Assembly (NCBI GenBank): GCA_016871575.1
Contig: VHCW01000012.1
Location: forward strand, 1-64,000
Length of the DNA stretch: 64,000 nt
Origin: Verrucomicrobiota bacterium
GTDB lineage: Bacteria > Verrucomicrobiota > Verrucomicrobiia > Palsa-1439
Direction: 5' to 3'
The notes under the pieces are model-generated. The model was not told where the DNA came from and ran no database searches. It was given only the letters and a program-made list of their open reading frames with translations. Shown here in pieces: positions 25,837 through 34,074 of this stretch. Made by a program: the position numbers and the translations under genes. Position 1 is the first letter of the stretch; every line of letters begins with the position of its first letter.

Positions 25837-25864
25837 ATTCTAGTCCGTCGGCCCGATGAGTCAA
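25837..25864 (-). promoter_or_regulatory. Predicted leaderless promoter of the DUF350-ATP-grasp operon
   Basis: On the minus strand TTGACT, 16 nt, TAGAAT, then 8 nt to the ATG at 25828. It stands back to back with the gmhB promoter, the two -35 boxes being 30 bp apart. Confidence 0.55.
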
Positions 25865-25894
25865 GAACTCCGATGTTCCAACCGGTTTGGGAAC

Positions 25895-25922
25895 TTGCAG
25901 GCGGTCGGTTTCCGCGTACAAT
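25895..25922 (+). promoter_or_regulatory. Predicted leaderless promoter of gmhB
   Basis: TTGCAG, 16 nt, TACAAT, then 9 nt to the ATG at 25932. It rules out an upstream in-frame ATG at 25887, which would lie ahead of the promoter. Confidence 0.5.
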
Positions 25923-25931
25923 GCGCGCCGC

Positions 25932-26474
25932 ATGAAAAACCAACGAGCCGTGTTCCTTGACCGCGATGGCGTCCTCATGGAGGACACCAACTACGTCGGC
26001 GAACTCGAACGCGTCATCATCATCGAAGCCGCCTACCGCGCACTGAAACGGTTGCAGGACGGCGGGTTCAAGCTGCTCGTCGTCACCAACCAATCCGGCG
26101 TCGCCCGCGGCTTCTTCACGCGCCAGCACGTCGAGATTGTCCACGATCATCTCAACAAACAATTCGCCGCCCACGGCGTCCACATTGACCGCTACTACGT
26201 CTGCCCGCATCATCCCGACGATAATTGCGACTGCCGCAAACCAAGCCCCAAGTCGCTCCGTGATGCCGCCGCCGAGTTCGGCCTTGACCTCGCCCGCTGC
26301 TACATGATCGGCGACCGCCCCAGCGACATCAGCACCGGACAAAACGCCGGCGTGACAACCATCCTTGTCCTCACCGGCGGCGGACGCGAAACGCTGGCCG
26401 ACGGCAAAACCAAGCCCAACCACGTCGCCGACGACATCAACGCCGCCGCCGACTGGATTCTGGCACAGGATTGA
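25932..26474 (+). CDS. gmhB: D-glycero-D-manno-heptose 1,7-bisphosphate 7-phosphatase
   Basis: 180-residue HAD-IIIA phosphatase that removes the C7 phosphate of heptose bisphosphate on the way to the ADP-heptose of lipopolysaccharide core, pointing to a Gram-negative envelope. Motifs in order: nucleophile VFLDRDGVL (residues 7-15), VTNQSGVARG, the zinc-binding cluster CPHHPDDNCDCRKP that marks GmhB-type enzymes, then CYMIGDRPSDI. Length is the family norm. It is a single gene divergent from the DUF350 operon. Confidence 0.9.
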   Translation: MKNQRAVFLDRDGVLMEDTNYVGELERVIIIEAAYRALKRLQDGGFKLLVVTNQSGVARGFFTRQHVEIVHDHLNKQFAAHGVHIDRYYVCPHHPDDNCDCRKPSPKSLRDAAAEFGLDLARCYMIGDRPSDISTGQNAGVTTILVLTGGGRETLADGKTKPNHVADDINAAADWILAQD

Positions 26475-26543
26475 CAGGCAACCTGTCGTTCCTCTTGTTG
26501 TGCTATTGTAGTGCGTCGAAAGTCACAAACGGGGAAGGAATCC

Positions 26544-27128
26544 ATGTACATGAAACTGTTGATTGCGGGACTGATAGTGGTAGTGGTCACAGCGTTGATC
26601 GTGGTCGGTTGCTCCACCATCCGCGCGGGATACGAATCGGCTCCGTACCGCGTGCTGCGCGCCGACGGCGCTTTCGAGTTGCGCGATTACCCGAAGCTGG
26701 TCCTCGTGCAGACGCCGATGAGCGGCTCCAACGACAGTTTCATGAAACTCTTCCGCTACATCGGCGGCCAGAACACGGCGACGCAAAAGATTTCCATGAC
26801 CACGCCGGTCTTCATGTCAGGGGCGGAGACGAACGGCACAATGTCGTTCGTGATGCCCAAGACGATGCGCTCCGAGGACGTCCCGCAGCCGACTGCGGCG
26901 AACGTGTCTGTCAGTTCGATTGCGCCCGGCCAGTTTGCCGTGTTCCGGTTCAGCGGCAGCCGCAACGCGCGGAATGAAACCGACGCGCTCGCGCAGTTGA
27001 ACGCGTGGTTGAAACGCCAGAACCTCCAGCCTGACGGCGACCCGATGTTCGCCTACTTCGACCCGCCGTGGACGCCCCCGTTCCTGCGCCGCAACGAAGT
27101 CATGCTCCGCATCGCCCCCGCCAAGTGA
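26544..27128 (+). CDS. SOUL/HBP-type haem-binding lipoprotein
   Basis: 194 residues: membrane-type N-terminus ending in a lipobox (LIVVGC), then a SOUL domain: YESAPYRVLRADGAFELRDYP, FRYIGGQN, ISMTTPVF, MSFVMP, and the terminal PPFLRRNEVML. SOUL proteins bind haem or tetrapyrroles; bacterial ones have unknown function. An AAGGA box sits 4 nt before ATG 26544 and 10 nt before ATG 26550, so either may be used. The stop overlaps a small membrane gene (GTGA). Confidence 0.87.
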   Translation: MYMKLLIAGLIVVVVTALIVVGCSTIRAGYESAPYRVLRADGAFELRDYPKLVLVQTPMSGSNDSFMKLFRYIGGQNTATQKISMTTPVFMSGAETNGTMSFVMPKTMRSEDVPQPTAANVSVSSIAPGQFAVFRFSGSRNARNETDALAQLNAWLKRQNLQPDGDPMFAYFDPPWTPPFLRRNEVMLRIAPAK

Positions 27129-27313
27129 CGTTTGTGTGGTTTGTGTTCGAGGTTGGCGTGGTTCTTGTCGAGGCTTGGGCCATCATGAAGCTGGCCCCAC
27201 ATCGCTTCTACAAGAAGTCCGTTGAACCACTCTTGTGGAAACAGGCGTTGCTTATCTCCGTGTGCGGGAATATTGCATCGCTGGTTGTTGGCTTCGGCTG
27301 GCTGTCCGCTTGA
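27125..27313 (+). CDS. Small two-helix membrane protein coupled to the SOUL gene
   Basis: 62 residues from a GTG that overlaps the SOUL stop by 4 nt. Two hydrophobic helices (about 2-18 FVWFVFEVGVVLVEAWA and about 38-60 ALLISVCGNIASLVVGFGW) are separated by a basic loop (HRFYKKSVEP). No family recognised. The tight overlap and amphipathic layout suggest a real gene serving the SOUL lipoprotein at the membrane. Confidence 0.55.
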   Translation: MTFVWFVFEVGVVLVEAWAIMKLAPHRFYKKSVEPLLWKQALLISVCGNIASLVVGFGWLSA

Positions 27314-27378
27314 AATCAGAATCAAACCAGCAATGTTGCCTACTCTGCCTCGCTCCGAGGGAGATTTGTTGCGTCATG

Positions 27379-27480
27379 CTACTGTTTCTCGATCAGCTCG
27401 CGGAACTGGTCGAAGAGGTAGCCGTCGTCGTGGGGGCCGGGGCTGGCTTCGGGGTGATATTGGACGCTGAAGACCGGCAA
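27379..27480 (-). pseudogene. carA 3'-end fragment A (direct repeat, left copy)
   Basis: 102 bp encoding the last 33 residues of a CarA-like protein on the minus strand ([18 protein letters not shown] through FRELIEKQ, then TAG). It differs from fragment B at 5 positions by my count and is in the same orientation. Its inner edge is 5 bp from the stop codon of the PemK-like toxin. No other part of carA is present here. Confidence 0.85.
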
Positions 27481-27485
27481 ACAAC

Positions 27486-27800
27486 TCAGAGGCGCAACTG
27501 CTGACGAAGCAACTGCTCCACCTTCAGCATTTCCTCAACCGTCAGGGCACCCAGCCGGCGTTCCAGTCGAGCGGTGGGAACTGATTGGATTTGTTGCAGG
27601 TGAAACGCTCCCGCCTTGAGAAATGACTTCGGAATGGACAACTCCCACAAATTGCCTCGAAGTGAAGTCGTGTGAAGGATGACTGTGACAAGGTCAAGCG
27701 CTTCCACGGGAGGACTGTCAGTCAACAGGAGCGCGGGACGGACTTTGGCGGCAATCCCAAAGTCAACGACCCAGACTTCACCCTTGCGAGCGACAGGCAT
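27486..27800 (-). CDS. PemK/MazF-type toxin
   Basis: 104-residue endoribonuclease-type toxin: [21 protein letters not shown] at the N-terminus (the family's RGEVW...RPxL signature), a central TTSLRGN turn, and a C-terminal [18 protein letters not shown] close to the MazF helix. Expected to cleave mRNA when freed from its antitoxin. The start overlaps the antitoxin gene by 23 bp and has GGAG 7 nt upstream. The pair lies exactly between two copies of a carA 3' end. Confidence 0.85.
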   Translation of the reverse strand: MPVARKGEVWVVDFGIAAKVRPALLLTDSPPVEALDLVTVILHTTSLRGNLWELSIPKSFLKAGAFHLQQIQSVPTARLERRLGALTVEEMLKVEQLLRQQLRL

Positions 27801-27966
27801 CCTCAGCCTCCATCCGGTCGAGCAACCGCGCCCCTTCGATGGCGGCGGCATCCGCGAGCGCTACTTCCTCCTGTTCGGTGGCGAGTTCCATCAATTTCTC
27901 GCGCACCGCCCGACGCTCGGCGTCCGTCAGTTTCGGCAGTTCATTAATGATCTCGACTGTGCTCAC
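27778..27966 (-). CDS. Antitoxin-like partner of the PemK/MazF-type toxin
   Basis: 62 residues from GTG: IINELPKLTDAERRAVREKL resembles short addiction-module antitoxins of the prevent-host-death/addiction component kind, followed by an acidic helix (LATEQEEVALADAAAIEG). The start is fixed by a promoter whose -10 ends 6 nt upstream. It overlaps the toxin gene, the usual order antitoxin then toxin. Confidence 0.75.
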   Translation of the reverse strand: MSTVEIINELPKLTDAERRAVREKLMELATEQEEVALADAAAIEGARLLDRMEAEDACRSQG

Positions 27967-27972
27967 GGCTGA

Positions 27973-28001
27973 ACAATACGAAAACTCTCCGATGGATTCA
28001 A
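27973..28001 (-). promoter_or_regulatory. Predicted leaderless promoter of the PemK-type toxin-antitoxin pair
   Basis: Minus strand: TTGAAT, 17 nt, TATTGT, then 6 nt to the GTG start at 27966. Confidence 0.5.
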
Positions 28002-28071
28002 GCGCAGTCGGAACAAGCCGAGCGAAGCGAGACGCCGAGGGCGAGGGCGGCAAACCGGAACATTCGCCGGG

Positions 28072-28320
28072 CTACTGCTTCTCGATCAGTTCGCGGAACT
28101 GGTCGAAGAGGCAGCCGGCGTCGTGGGGGCCGGGGCTGGCTTCGGGGTGATATTGGACGCTGAAGACCGGCAGCTTCTTGTGGCGCCATTCCCTCGATGG
28201 TCTGGTCGTTAGCGCTGATGTGAGTCACCTCGACGTCCGACGGCAGGCTCTTCAGATCAACGGCGAAGCCGTGGTTCTGGGACGTGATGGCGACTTTGCC
28301 GGCCGGCAAATCCTTGACGG
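28072..28320 (-). pseudogene. carA 3'-end fragment B (direct repeat, right copy, frameshifted)
   Basis: About 249 bp homologous to the last fifth of carA (from [18 protein letters not shown] to [11 protein letters not shown]). An extra C near 28185 shifts the frame after DQTIEGM. The first 102 bp repeat fragment A. The text resembles but is not identical to the intact carA at 52.4-53.6 kb, whose protein ends FRELITR, so this is an older paralogous or displaced copy. Confidence 0.85.
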
Positions 28321-28394
28321 TTCACGGTTTCTGCTCCGACCGTTGGGACGGTGGCATTCCACCCGTTGACGAACGCATCGGACTGCACTCAGTC

Positions 28395-28422
28395 TTGCCG
28401 GCAAAGAGGAAACCCGTCAAAG
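28395..28422 (+). promoter_or_regulatory. Possible leaderless promoter of the GNAT gene
   Basis: TTGCCG, 16 nt, TCAAAG (poor -10), 7 nt before ATG 28430 and 1 nt before ATG 28424. It favours the second ATG. Confidence 0.25.
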
Positions 28423-28429
28423 TATGCGC

Positions 28430-28879
28430 ATGACATCTCCGGCAACTGTTCGCATCATCACGGCGCAGGAGGCGATTCCGATTCGGCAGGTCATGTTGCG
28501 CCCCGGGCGGCCGGCGGGTGAATGCGTGTTTGCGCACGACAACGATCCTGACACCCGGCATTTTGGCGCGTTCGCGGGCGGCATCATGGCGGGTATTGCG
28601 TCGGTCTATCATCTCGCGCCGCCGGGCGCGAGCGACGCCGGGGCGTGGCAATTGCGCGGGATGGCGGTGTTGGAGACCGCACAACGCCGCGGCATTGGCG
28701 CTGCGCTGCTCCTGGCGTGTCGCGCGCATGTCGTTGAACGCGGCGGCACAAGGCTCTGGTGCAACGCGCGGACCGGCGCCGTGCCGTTCTACGCGAAGCA
28801 CGGTTTTGAGGTCACCGGCAAAGAGTTCATCATTCCGGATGTTGGTTCCCACCACGTCATGCAGTGGCAACTTCCTTGA
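28430..28879 (+). CDS. GNAT family N-acetyltransferase
   Basis: 149-residue acetyltransferase using acetyl-CoA; acceptor unknown. Core motifs: GAWQLRGMAVLETAQRRGIG (acetyl-CoA loop QRRGIG) near residue 75-90, LLLACRAHVVERGG, and FYAKHGFEVTGKEF at the C-terminus. Two ATGs 6 nt apart are possible starts. It is a stand-alone gene convergent with the sulfatase block and next to the carA remnants. Confidence 0.88.
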   Translation: MTSPATVRIITAQEAIPIRQVMLRPGRPAGECVFAHDNDPDTRHFGAFAGGIMAGIASVYHLAPPGASDAGAWQLRGMAVLETAQRRGIGAALLLACRAHVVERGGTRLWCNARTGAVPFYAKHGFEVTGKEFIIPDVGSHHVMQWQLP

Positions 28880-28951
28880 TGCTGCCAGTGCAACTCGGTT
28901 TGCTCCAGTATTCGTCCTTTGGTTTCCCCCGCATGACGGTGGGATCCGTGG

Positions 28952-30817
28952 TTAGGTTGTCCGTTGCTGGGGGGAAGGTTTCAGGCGATTGACGGCCATC
29001 GAGGCGATGGCGTTCTGAAGGCTCCAGCGCGCGTACAGGTTTTGCGTGCGAAGCAATCCCTCGCGCAGTCGCGGCAACACGGGACGCACTTTTTCGCCGA
29101 GCAACTGCAGCGTCCGCGCCGCATGAACCACCGCGTCATCATCGGTGTTGCTCAACACGGAGGCGAGATGTTCCAATGCTTCGGAGTCGTCGAACTGCGC
29201 AACGAGCACGCCGGCCGCCTCGATGCGCACCGGCAACGAGTTGTCACGAAGCGCCTTCTGGAGCGCCGCCTTGGCGCTGGCAGCTTCCGGCCCGGCGACG
29301 CGCAGGCCGATGGCGGCCCAGTAACGCACGGTCGGGTCCGAATCGCCAAGCCGCTTGGCAAACTCGCCAACCTGTCCCTGTTGGCCGACCCGCCACGCGG
29401 TGTCGAGGATCCGCTCGAACGGGATTCGGGCCGCGGCTTCGATGAGCGGGCGGCCGGTTTCCGCGCACAGCAGGGCTGCCTGCCACTCGTGCAGGAGGCC
29501 GAGGTCGCGGTGTTCAAGCTGCCACCCGCGCAGCGCCTGGCGCAGGCGTTCCAGCGCGGAGCGGTGTTGGGGGTCGGTGGCGAGGTTTTTCAATTGCCAG
29601 GGATCGGTGTCAGTGTCGTAAAGCTCCTCGACCGGTTTCGTCGGCGCGGCGTACGTAAGCTGGTCGGCGTTGAGTTTGCCGGCGGCGGCGAGCTGCGTGA
29701 TTTCGCGGCGCAAATCAAGCTGGTCGGAGAACGTTTCCGGCTGGTTCCACGAGAGGTCGGGCATGAAGTTGCGGACGTAAAGATAGCGTTTGTCCCGAAC
29801 GGACCGGGACAACTCCAGCACCTCATCCACGCGGTCGCGCGCGCCGAAGACGTGTTCGCGCGGCGGCGCAGCGGCCTTGCCCAGAAACGAGCGGCCTTGC
29901 ATGTGCGACGGAACCTTCAGGCCAAGCAGGCTGAGCAACGTCGGGCCGAGGTCCATCAGGCTCACCAGCCGGTCGCACGTTCCGCCGGGCGCGGTTGGCG
30001 CGAGGTGACGATATTTTTCAGGGAAATAAACGATCAGCGGCACCTTCAGGCCGGTGTCCCAGAGCGTGCGTTTGCCGCGCGGGATGCCCTGGCCGTGGTC
30101 GGGCCAGAAAAAGACAATCGTGTCGTCCTTCAATCCTTCCTGTTCCAACTCGGCGAGAATCTCGCCCGCGCGCGTGTCCACGGCGGTGATGCAGTCCTGC
30201 ACGCGCGCCATCGTGCGGCGCGCCGCCGCCGTGTCCGGGTAATACGGCGGAAGCGTGACGGTATCCGGGTTGTGTCGCTCAGCCGGGTCAATCAGCGGCG
30301 AGCGGGTCTGCTCGAAGACGCGGCTCTGGTGTGTCTCGATGAAATTGAACACGGAAAAAAACGGCTGGCCCGGTTTCCGGTTCTTGTAGTGCGCCTCGGC
30401 GCTGCATCCGTCCCACGACTCGGCAATGAGGCGTTTCTCGTCGCTGGTGTTGTAGTCGGTCTTGGCGTTGTTGGAACAGTAATACCCGGCCTGGCGCAGG
30501 TACGATGGAAACCCCCTGATCGTGTCCGGCAGGGCAAACTCCGAGCGGAGCCGTTGGGTGCCGTAGCCGGTCGCGTACGTCCCGGTGATGATCGCGTACC
30601 GGCACGGGGCGCAAACGGGCGCGGAGGCAAACACGTTGTTGTAGTAAACGCCGGCGCGCGCCAAGGCGTCGAGGTTCGGCGTCCGCGCCTGTTTCTCGCC
30701 GCAGAACCCGAACCACGGCGAGGTGTCCTCGCAAGAGATCCAGAGGATGTTCGGTTTGTCAGCCCCGTGGACGGCGGCAGCGACGAGCAATGCGGCCAGC
30801 AAGTGAACGTGTTTCAT
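28952..30817 (-). CDS. Exported sulfatase with C-terminal HEAT-like repeats (1)
   Basis: 621-residue formylglycine-dependent sulfatase. Signal peptide (MKHVHLLAALLVAAAVHG) then the metal-binding KPNILWISCEDTS. The formylglycine motif is Cys69-Ala-Pro-Cys72-Arg73, unusual in having Cys where Ser is common. GTYATG follows, and FFWPDHGQGIPRGK is the second metal site. Residues from about 480 form HEAT-type helical repeats (LGDSDPTVRYWAAIGLRVAG, DDDAVVHAARTLQLLG), frequent in PVC sulfatases. Its ATG overlaps the stop of the upstream sulfatase (ATGA), so the two are co-translated. Substrate is a sulfated glycan, identity unknown. Confidence 0.9.
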   Translation of the reverse strand: MKHVHLLAALLVAAAVHGADKPNILWISCEDTSPWFGFCGEKQARTPNLDALARAGVYYNNVFASAPVCAPCRYAIITGTYATGYGTQRLRSEFALPDTIRGFPSYLRQAGYYCSNNAKTDYNTSDEKRLIAESWDGCSAEAHYKNRKPGQPFFSVFNFIETHQSRVFEQTRSPLIDPAERHNPDTVTLPPYYPDTAAARRTMARVQDCITAVDTRAGEILAELEQEGLKDDTIVFFWPDHGQGIPRGKRTLWDTGLKVPLIVYFPEKYRHLAPTAPGGTCDRLVSLMDLGPTLLSLLGLKVPSHMQGRSFLGKAAAPPREHVFGARDRVDEVLELSRSVRDKRYLYVRNFMPDLSWNQPETFSDQLDLRREITQLAAAGKLNADQLTYAAPTKPVEELYDTDTDPWQLKNLATDPQHRSALERLRQALRGWQLEHRDLGLLHEWQAALLCAETGRPLIEAAARIPFERILDTAWRVGQQGQVGEFAKRLGDSDPTVRYWAAIGLRVAGPEAASAKAALQKALRDNSLPVRIEAAGVLVAQFDDSEALEHLASVLSNTDDDAVVHAARTLQLLGEKVRPVLPRLREGLLRTQNLYARWSLQNAIASMAVNRLKPSPQQRTT

Positions 30818-32685
30818 TCGTTTTCCACCTTTCGTTTTCCAGTTTCGATCCACGCCGGCATGTAGCCGACCATGCGGTTGACGTAGCCGGCGACGTGGTC
30901 TTTCGACTTCATACCAGCGGCGCGGATGTCCGGCAATGCCGGTTTGGCGCGCGCGCCGAACCGGTCGAGGACGTTGAGCGCGGCCAGCCGCACAAACTGG
31001 CTCTCGTCCCGCAACGCCGTGGTGAGCACGCGCAACGCCGCGGCATCATCACCAAGATTGCCAACGGCTTCGGCCGCGGCGATGCGGACTTCCGGCGCGT
31101 CATCGTCCAACGCCTTGCGCAGGGCCGGCAGGGCCGGCTTCGCTTCCCGTCCGAGCGCCACCAAACCCAGTGCGCCCCACCATCGCAACGCCGGGTCCTT
31201 GTTCTCCAGCAACTTCACCAGACGGGGCCGGTTTTCGGGTTTCATCGCATTCGCGAGTTTTGCGGCGTCGAGCAGCGCCGGCAACGGATTCTCCTTCACG
31301 TTGTACAGCACGCCGTCCGGCGCGCGGCGATGGAGTTCGTATTCGGGCAGCAGGCCGAGATCACCGGAGGCAAGCATCCAACGATCGCATTCCGCCCGGA
31401 AGATTTCCAAGATCGTGCGGAACGCGGGATCGCCGGCGAGATTGTGAATCTGGTGCGGGTCGGCGTTGGTGTCGTAGAACTCCTCAACCGGTTTGCGCGG
31501 CTGGAAGTAACGCGCCCGCGGACCGCGCAACGTGTGGTTTTCCGCCGCCCTGCGCCATACTTGCATCGTCGGCATCTCCTCGGTGTAACTGATGTACTGC
31601 GACCATGTCAGGTGCGGATGGAAATTGCGGATGTATTGATATTCGCCGTTGCGGACAACGCGGACGCAGTCGAGCCGCTCGGCCATCCGGTCGCGGATGC
31701 CATAGACAAACTCGCGCGGTTTGGCAGCCTGTTTGCCGAGGAACGCCGTGCCTTGGAAGTGCGGCAGCAACTTCACCCCGGCCAAGTTGAGAACTGTTGG
31801 CGCAAAATCCACAAAGCTCACCAGCCGGTCGGTTGCGCTGCCCGGCGCGCCGGGCGCGAGGTGCTGCCATTTTTTTGGGAAACGGATGATCAGCGGCACG
31901 TGCAGGCCGCCTTCCCAAATCCATTTTTTCATACCCGGCATCCCCGCGCCGTTGTCGCCGAAGAAGAAGACGATGGTGTCCTCCGCGAGGCCGGCGTCTT
32001 CGAGTTCTTTCAGCTTGTCGCCGATCTGGTAGTCCATCGCGGTGATGTTTTCGTAGTAACGCGCCCAATCGCGACGCACTTCCGTCGTGTCGGGATGAAA
32101 CGGCGGCACGGGCGCCTTGGCCGGGTCGCGCCGTTGTGCCGGGGTCAGACGCGCGGTGTTCTTCTGGTATCGCTCCTCGGGAACGCGAATCTGGCTTTCG
32201 TGACAAACCTCGTGGTTGAACACGGCGAAGAACGGCTGGCCGGGCTTGCGATGTTTGTAGTGGGCATTGCGACTGCATTCGTCCCACGCGGTTTTTGGCA
32301 CGGGGAAATTGTAATCGGTCTTCGCGTTGTTCGAGCAGTAGTAACCAGCGGCGCGCAGATATTCGGGGAAACATTTTACCGCATCCGGCAGCGTGACGGT
32401 GGAACGCATCCCGTGAGTGCCGAGCCGCGACGGATAGACTCCGGTGATGAGACAGGACCGGTTCGGCGCGCAGACGCCCGTGATGCCGTAAGCGTGCATG
32501 TAACGGACGCCTTGTTGCGCGAAACGATCAACGTTGGGCGACACGGCATAGGAATCGCCGTAACAGCCGAGGTTCGGACTGATGTCCTCGGCCGAGAGCC
32601 AAAGGATGTTGGGTTTGCCCGCTGTGGCGGAATGGCCACAAAGAGGCACCAGAAACACAAGAAGGAGAACAAGGAATTGTTTCAT
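30814..32685 (-). CDS. Exported sulfatase with C-terminal HEAT-like repeats (2)
   Basis: 623-residue paralogue of the previous sulfatase and first gene of the pair. Signal peptide (MKQFLVLLLVFLVPLCGHSA), metal-binding KPNILWLSAEDIS, formylglycine motif Cys72-Ala-Pro-Asn-Arg76 followed by LITGVYPSRLG, second metal site FFFGDNGAGMPGMKK. HEAT-like tail: KDPALRWWGALGLVALG, DDAPEVRIAAAEAVGNLG, DESQFVRLAALNVLDRFG. It needs a formylglycine-generating enzyme or anSME encoded elsewhere. It ends in an ATGA overlap with sulfatase 1. Confidence 0.9.
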   Translation of the reverse strand: MKQFLVLLLVFLVPLCGHSATAGKPNILWLSAEDISPNLGCYGDSYAVSPNVDRFAQQGVRYMHAYGITGVCAPNRSCLITGVYPSRLGTHGMRSTVTLPDAVKCFPEYLRAAGYYCSNNAKTDYNFPVPKTAWDECSRNAHYKHRKPGQPFFAVFNHEVCHESQIRVPEERYQKNTARLTPAQRRDPAKAPVPPFHPDTTEVRRDWARYYENITAMDYQIGDKLKELEDAGLAEDTIVFFFGDNGAGMPGMKKWIWEGGLHVPLIIRFPKKWQHLAPGAPGSATDRLVSFVDFAPTVLNLAGVKLLPHFQGTAFLGKQAAKPREFVYGIRDRMAERLDCVRVVRNGEYQYIRNFHPHLTWSQYISYTEEMPTMQVWRRAAENHTLRGPRARYFQPRKPVEEFYDTNADPHQIHNLAGDPAFRTILEIFRAECDRWMLASGDLGLLPEYELHRRAPDGVLYNVKENPLPALLDAAKLANAMKPENRPRLVKLLENKDPALRWWGALGLVALGREAKPALPALRKALDDDAPEVRIAAAEAVGNLGDDAAALRVLTTALRDESQFVRLAALNVLDRFGARAKPALPDIRAAGMKSKDHVAGYVNRMVGYMPAWIETGKRKVENE

Positions 32686-32766
32686 GGCTGAATTGTACCA
32701 GAATCAGGCGTCGGTGCAAAGTTCCGCGTTGTTACCGGGTGCAGTTCGAGTTTTGGGCAACCGCTC

Positions 32767-32833
32767 AATGTGGAGCAGGTTTGCAACCTGCTCTTCAATT
32801 AAAATCAGGCAGGTTACAAACCTGCCCCACATT
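32767..32833. repeat. REPIN (GCAGGTTTGCAACCTGC type)
   Basis: AATGTGG-AGCAGGTTTGCAACCTGCT on the left and its inverted partner ending CCCACATT on the right, about 20 nt apart. It occupies the 261-bp gap between the sulfatase pair and the RelE-type module, where no other feature is visible. Confidence 0.8.
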
Positions 32834-32946
32834 CCTGCCCAAAGGTTTGAACTGCACCGCGTTGCTGCCGATTTTTCGTTTCCACGACCGGTGCGGTTGA
32901 AGAAGGGCGAGGAATGGCGCGCGGTCAGACCCGCGCACAACTCGCG

Positions 32947-33213
32947 CTATTTGGAGACGATGCTGTGCGGACCAATCGAAAACGAAACGATGACATCGTG
33001 ATCAATCACGAACAGCACCCGGTAACGGTCAGTCACGTAGAGGTCGAAGACTTGGTGGCCGTGCCAGAGGATGCCTTCGAGTTTGTGGACGTTGAGCGAG
33101 GGATGACGCCAGTTGCGGGTGAACAAGGCAAACTTGGCGAAGGCGGCGCGTTTGATTTCAGGTGGAAGATTGCGGAACTCGCGTTTGAATCGCTTGTCGC
33201 GACGGAAGGTCAT
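32947..33213 (-). CDS. RelE/ParE-superfamily toxin
   Basis: 88 residues with the RelE/YoeB-like fold pattern: basic start (MTFRRDKRFKREFRNLPPEI), helical pair, then YVTDRYRVLFVIDHDVIVSFSIGPH, whose R-Y-R-V-L-F strand is typical. Likely a ribosome-dependent mRNA interferase or gyrase poison. Its ATG overlaps the stop of the antitoxin gene (ATGA). Confidence 0.82.
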   Translation of the reverse strand: MTFRRDKRFKREFRNLPPEIKRAAFAKFALFTRNWRHPSLNVHKLEGILWHGHQVFDLYVTDRYRVLFVIDHDVIVSFSIGPHSIVSK

Positions 33214-33389
33214 AGATCTTTGACCATGTCTTCCATCGAGTCGAACTCTTGCGGCTCGATGGCGTCGTCCTCGCGCTCCTTGCAATCTTCAACGTCTTTC
33301 GGAGTAGGCTTGCGCGAGGGCACGGTGGCGGCAAACAGCACCGGGTCGAAAGGAACTTCAACCTTGATTTTTGAATCTTTGACCTTCAT
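33210..33389 (-). CDS. Antitoxin of the RelE-type module
   Basis: 59-residue acidic protein (MKVKDSKIKVEVPFDPVLFA, then PTPKDVEDCKEREDDAIEPQ) that precedes and overlaps the toxin. No DNA-binding family recognised; it is called antitoxin on position, size and acidity. The start is supported by a promoter with its -10 ending 8 nt upstream. Confidence 0.72.
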   Translation of the reverse strand: MKVKDSKIKVEVPFDPVLFAATVPSRKPTPKDVEDCKEREDDAIEPQEFDSMEDMVKDL

Positions 33390-33397
33390 GGCGAGGC

Positions 33398-33426
33398 AAT
33401 CTAGTGCAACTCCACTGCCCGCGCAA
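33398..33426 (-). promoter_or_regulatory. Predicted leaderless promoter of the RelE-type module
   Basis: Minus strand: TTGCGC, 17 nt, TAGATT, then 8 nt to the ATG at 33389. Confidence 0.5.
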
Positions 33427-33504
33427 AGGAGAAATTTGCCATGAGAAAAGGAGCGGTATACGTGAACAGTGAACAATAGCGAATTGGCACGGTGTGGTTG
33501 TTAG

Positions 33505-33669
33505 CTACTCCTTCGTATGATCGAGTGCAATTCTTTGTGCCATGTCGTATGCCTTCAGTGTCCTCTCCGCCGCTGGCAACCCTGGCTCAAACTCGTCGTA
33601 CTCGAACAGGTGCTCCGCAAGTTCGCGGACGTACTGACGGAAGAAATATCTGAAGGAGCATTTGTCCAC
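33505..33669 (-). CDS. Possible small protein of unknown function
   Basis: 54 codons from GTG (VDKCSFRYFFRQYVRELAEH through RIALDHTKE). It is charged and amphipathic, in a stretch of clearly lower G+C than the surroundings, which suggests recent acquisition. The frame is the same as that of the membrane gene just upstream and is open back to that gene's TGA, so the two may be one gene split by a stop. No family recognised. Confidence 0.3.
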   Translation of the reverse strand: MDKCSFRYFFRQYVRELAEHLFEYDEFEPGLPAAERTLKAYDMAQRIALDHTKE

Positions 33670-33705
33670 GCTCCACGACAGAACTAATGCAGCGGCCGCA
33701 AGCTT

Positions 33706-33879
33706 TCATCCATATTCGTACCACACGCCACCAATAACCCCATACGCGAAGCCAAGATAAAATAGGAAGAACAAAGGCGACCTTGCAATCGCAGGTCTCT
33801 CGACCACGTCCCTCATCGCGCAGTAGTTGTGGTAGAGGATGACGACAAACGATAACAGATATAGCAGCGCCACAATCAT
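33706..33879 (-). CDS. Possible small two-helix membrane protein
   Basis: 57 residues: MIVALLYLLSFVVILYHNY as first helix, a basic loop, then SPLFFLFYLGFAYGVIGG. Low G+C like the small frame after it. A possible promoter (TTGTCC, 16 nt, TATTGG) ends 9 nt before the ATG. No family recognised. The 195 bp from here to the sulfatase remnant (33880-34074) show nothing else. Confidence 0.35.
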   Translation of the reverse strand: MIVALLYLLSFVVILYHNYCAMRDVVERPAIARSPLFFLFYLGFAYGVIGGVWYEYG

Positions 33880-34074
33880 CACATCAGACCAATAGCCAAC
33901 ATTGTTAGTGGGACAAGATCTCCGGCAAGAGGCGAACCCCAAAAACGATGTCCGACTGCGGTGAAAACTAGCGATGGCCCCTCAGGATGTCAACTTGATT
34001 ACCGGGCACCCAAAGTGTTCTGAGAGGCGAACTGTGCGAACGGTGAATTGGGTGCCTTATGGTGCCGTTGCGCG

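Noticed and set aside
28072-28320. Functional second carA
   Set aside because: Only the last fifth is present, with a one-base frameshift.
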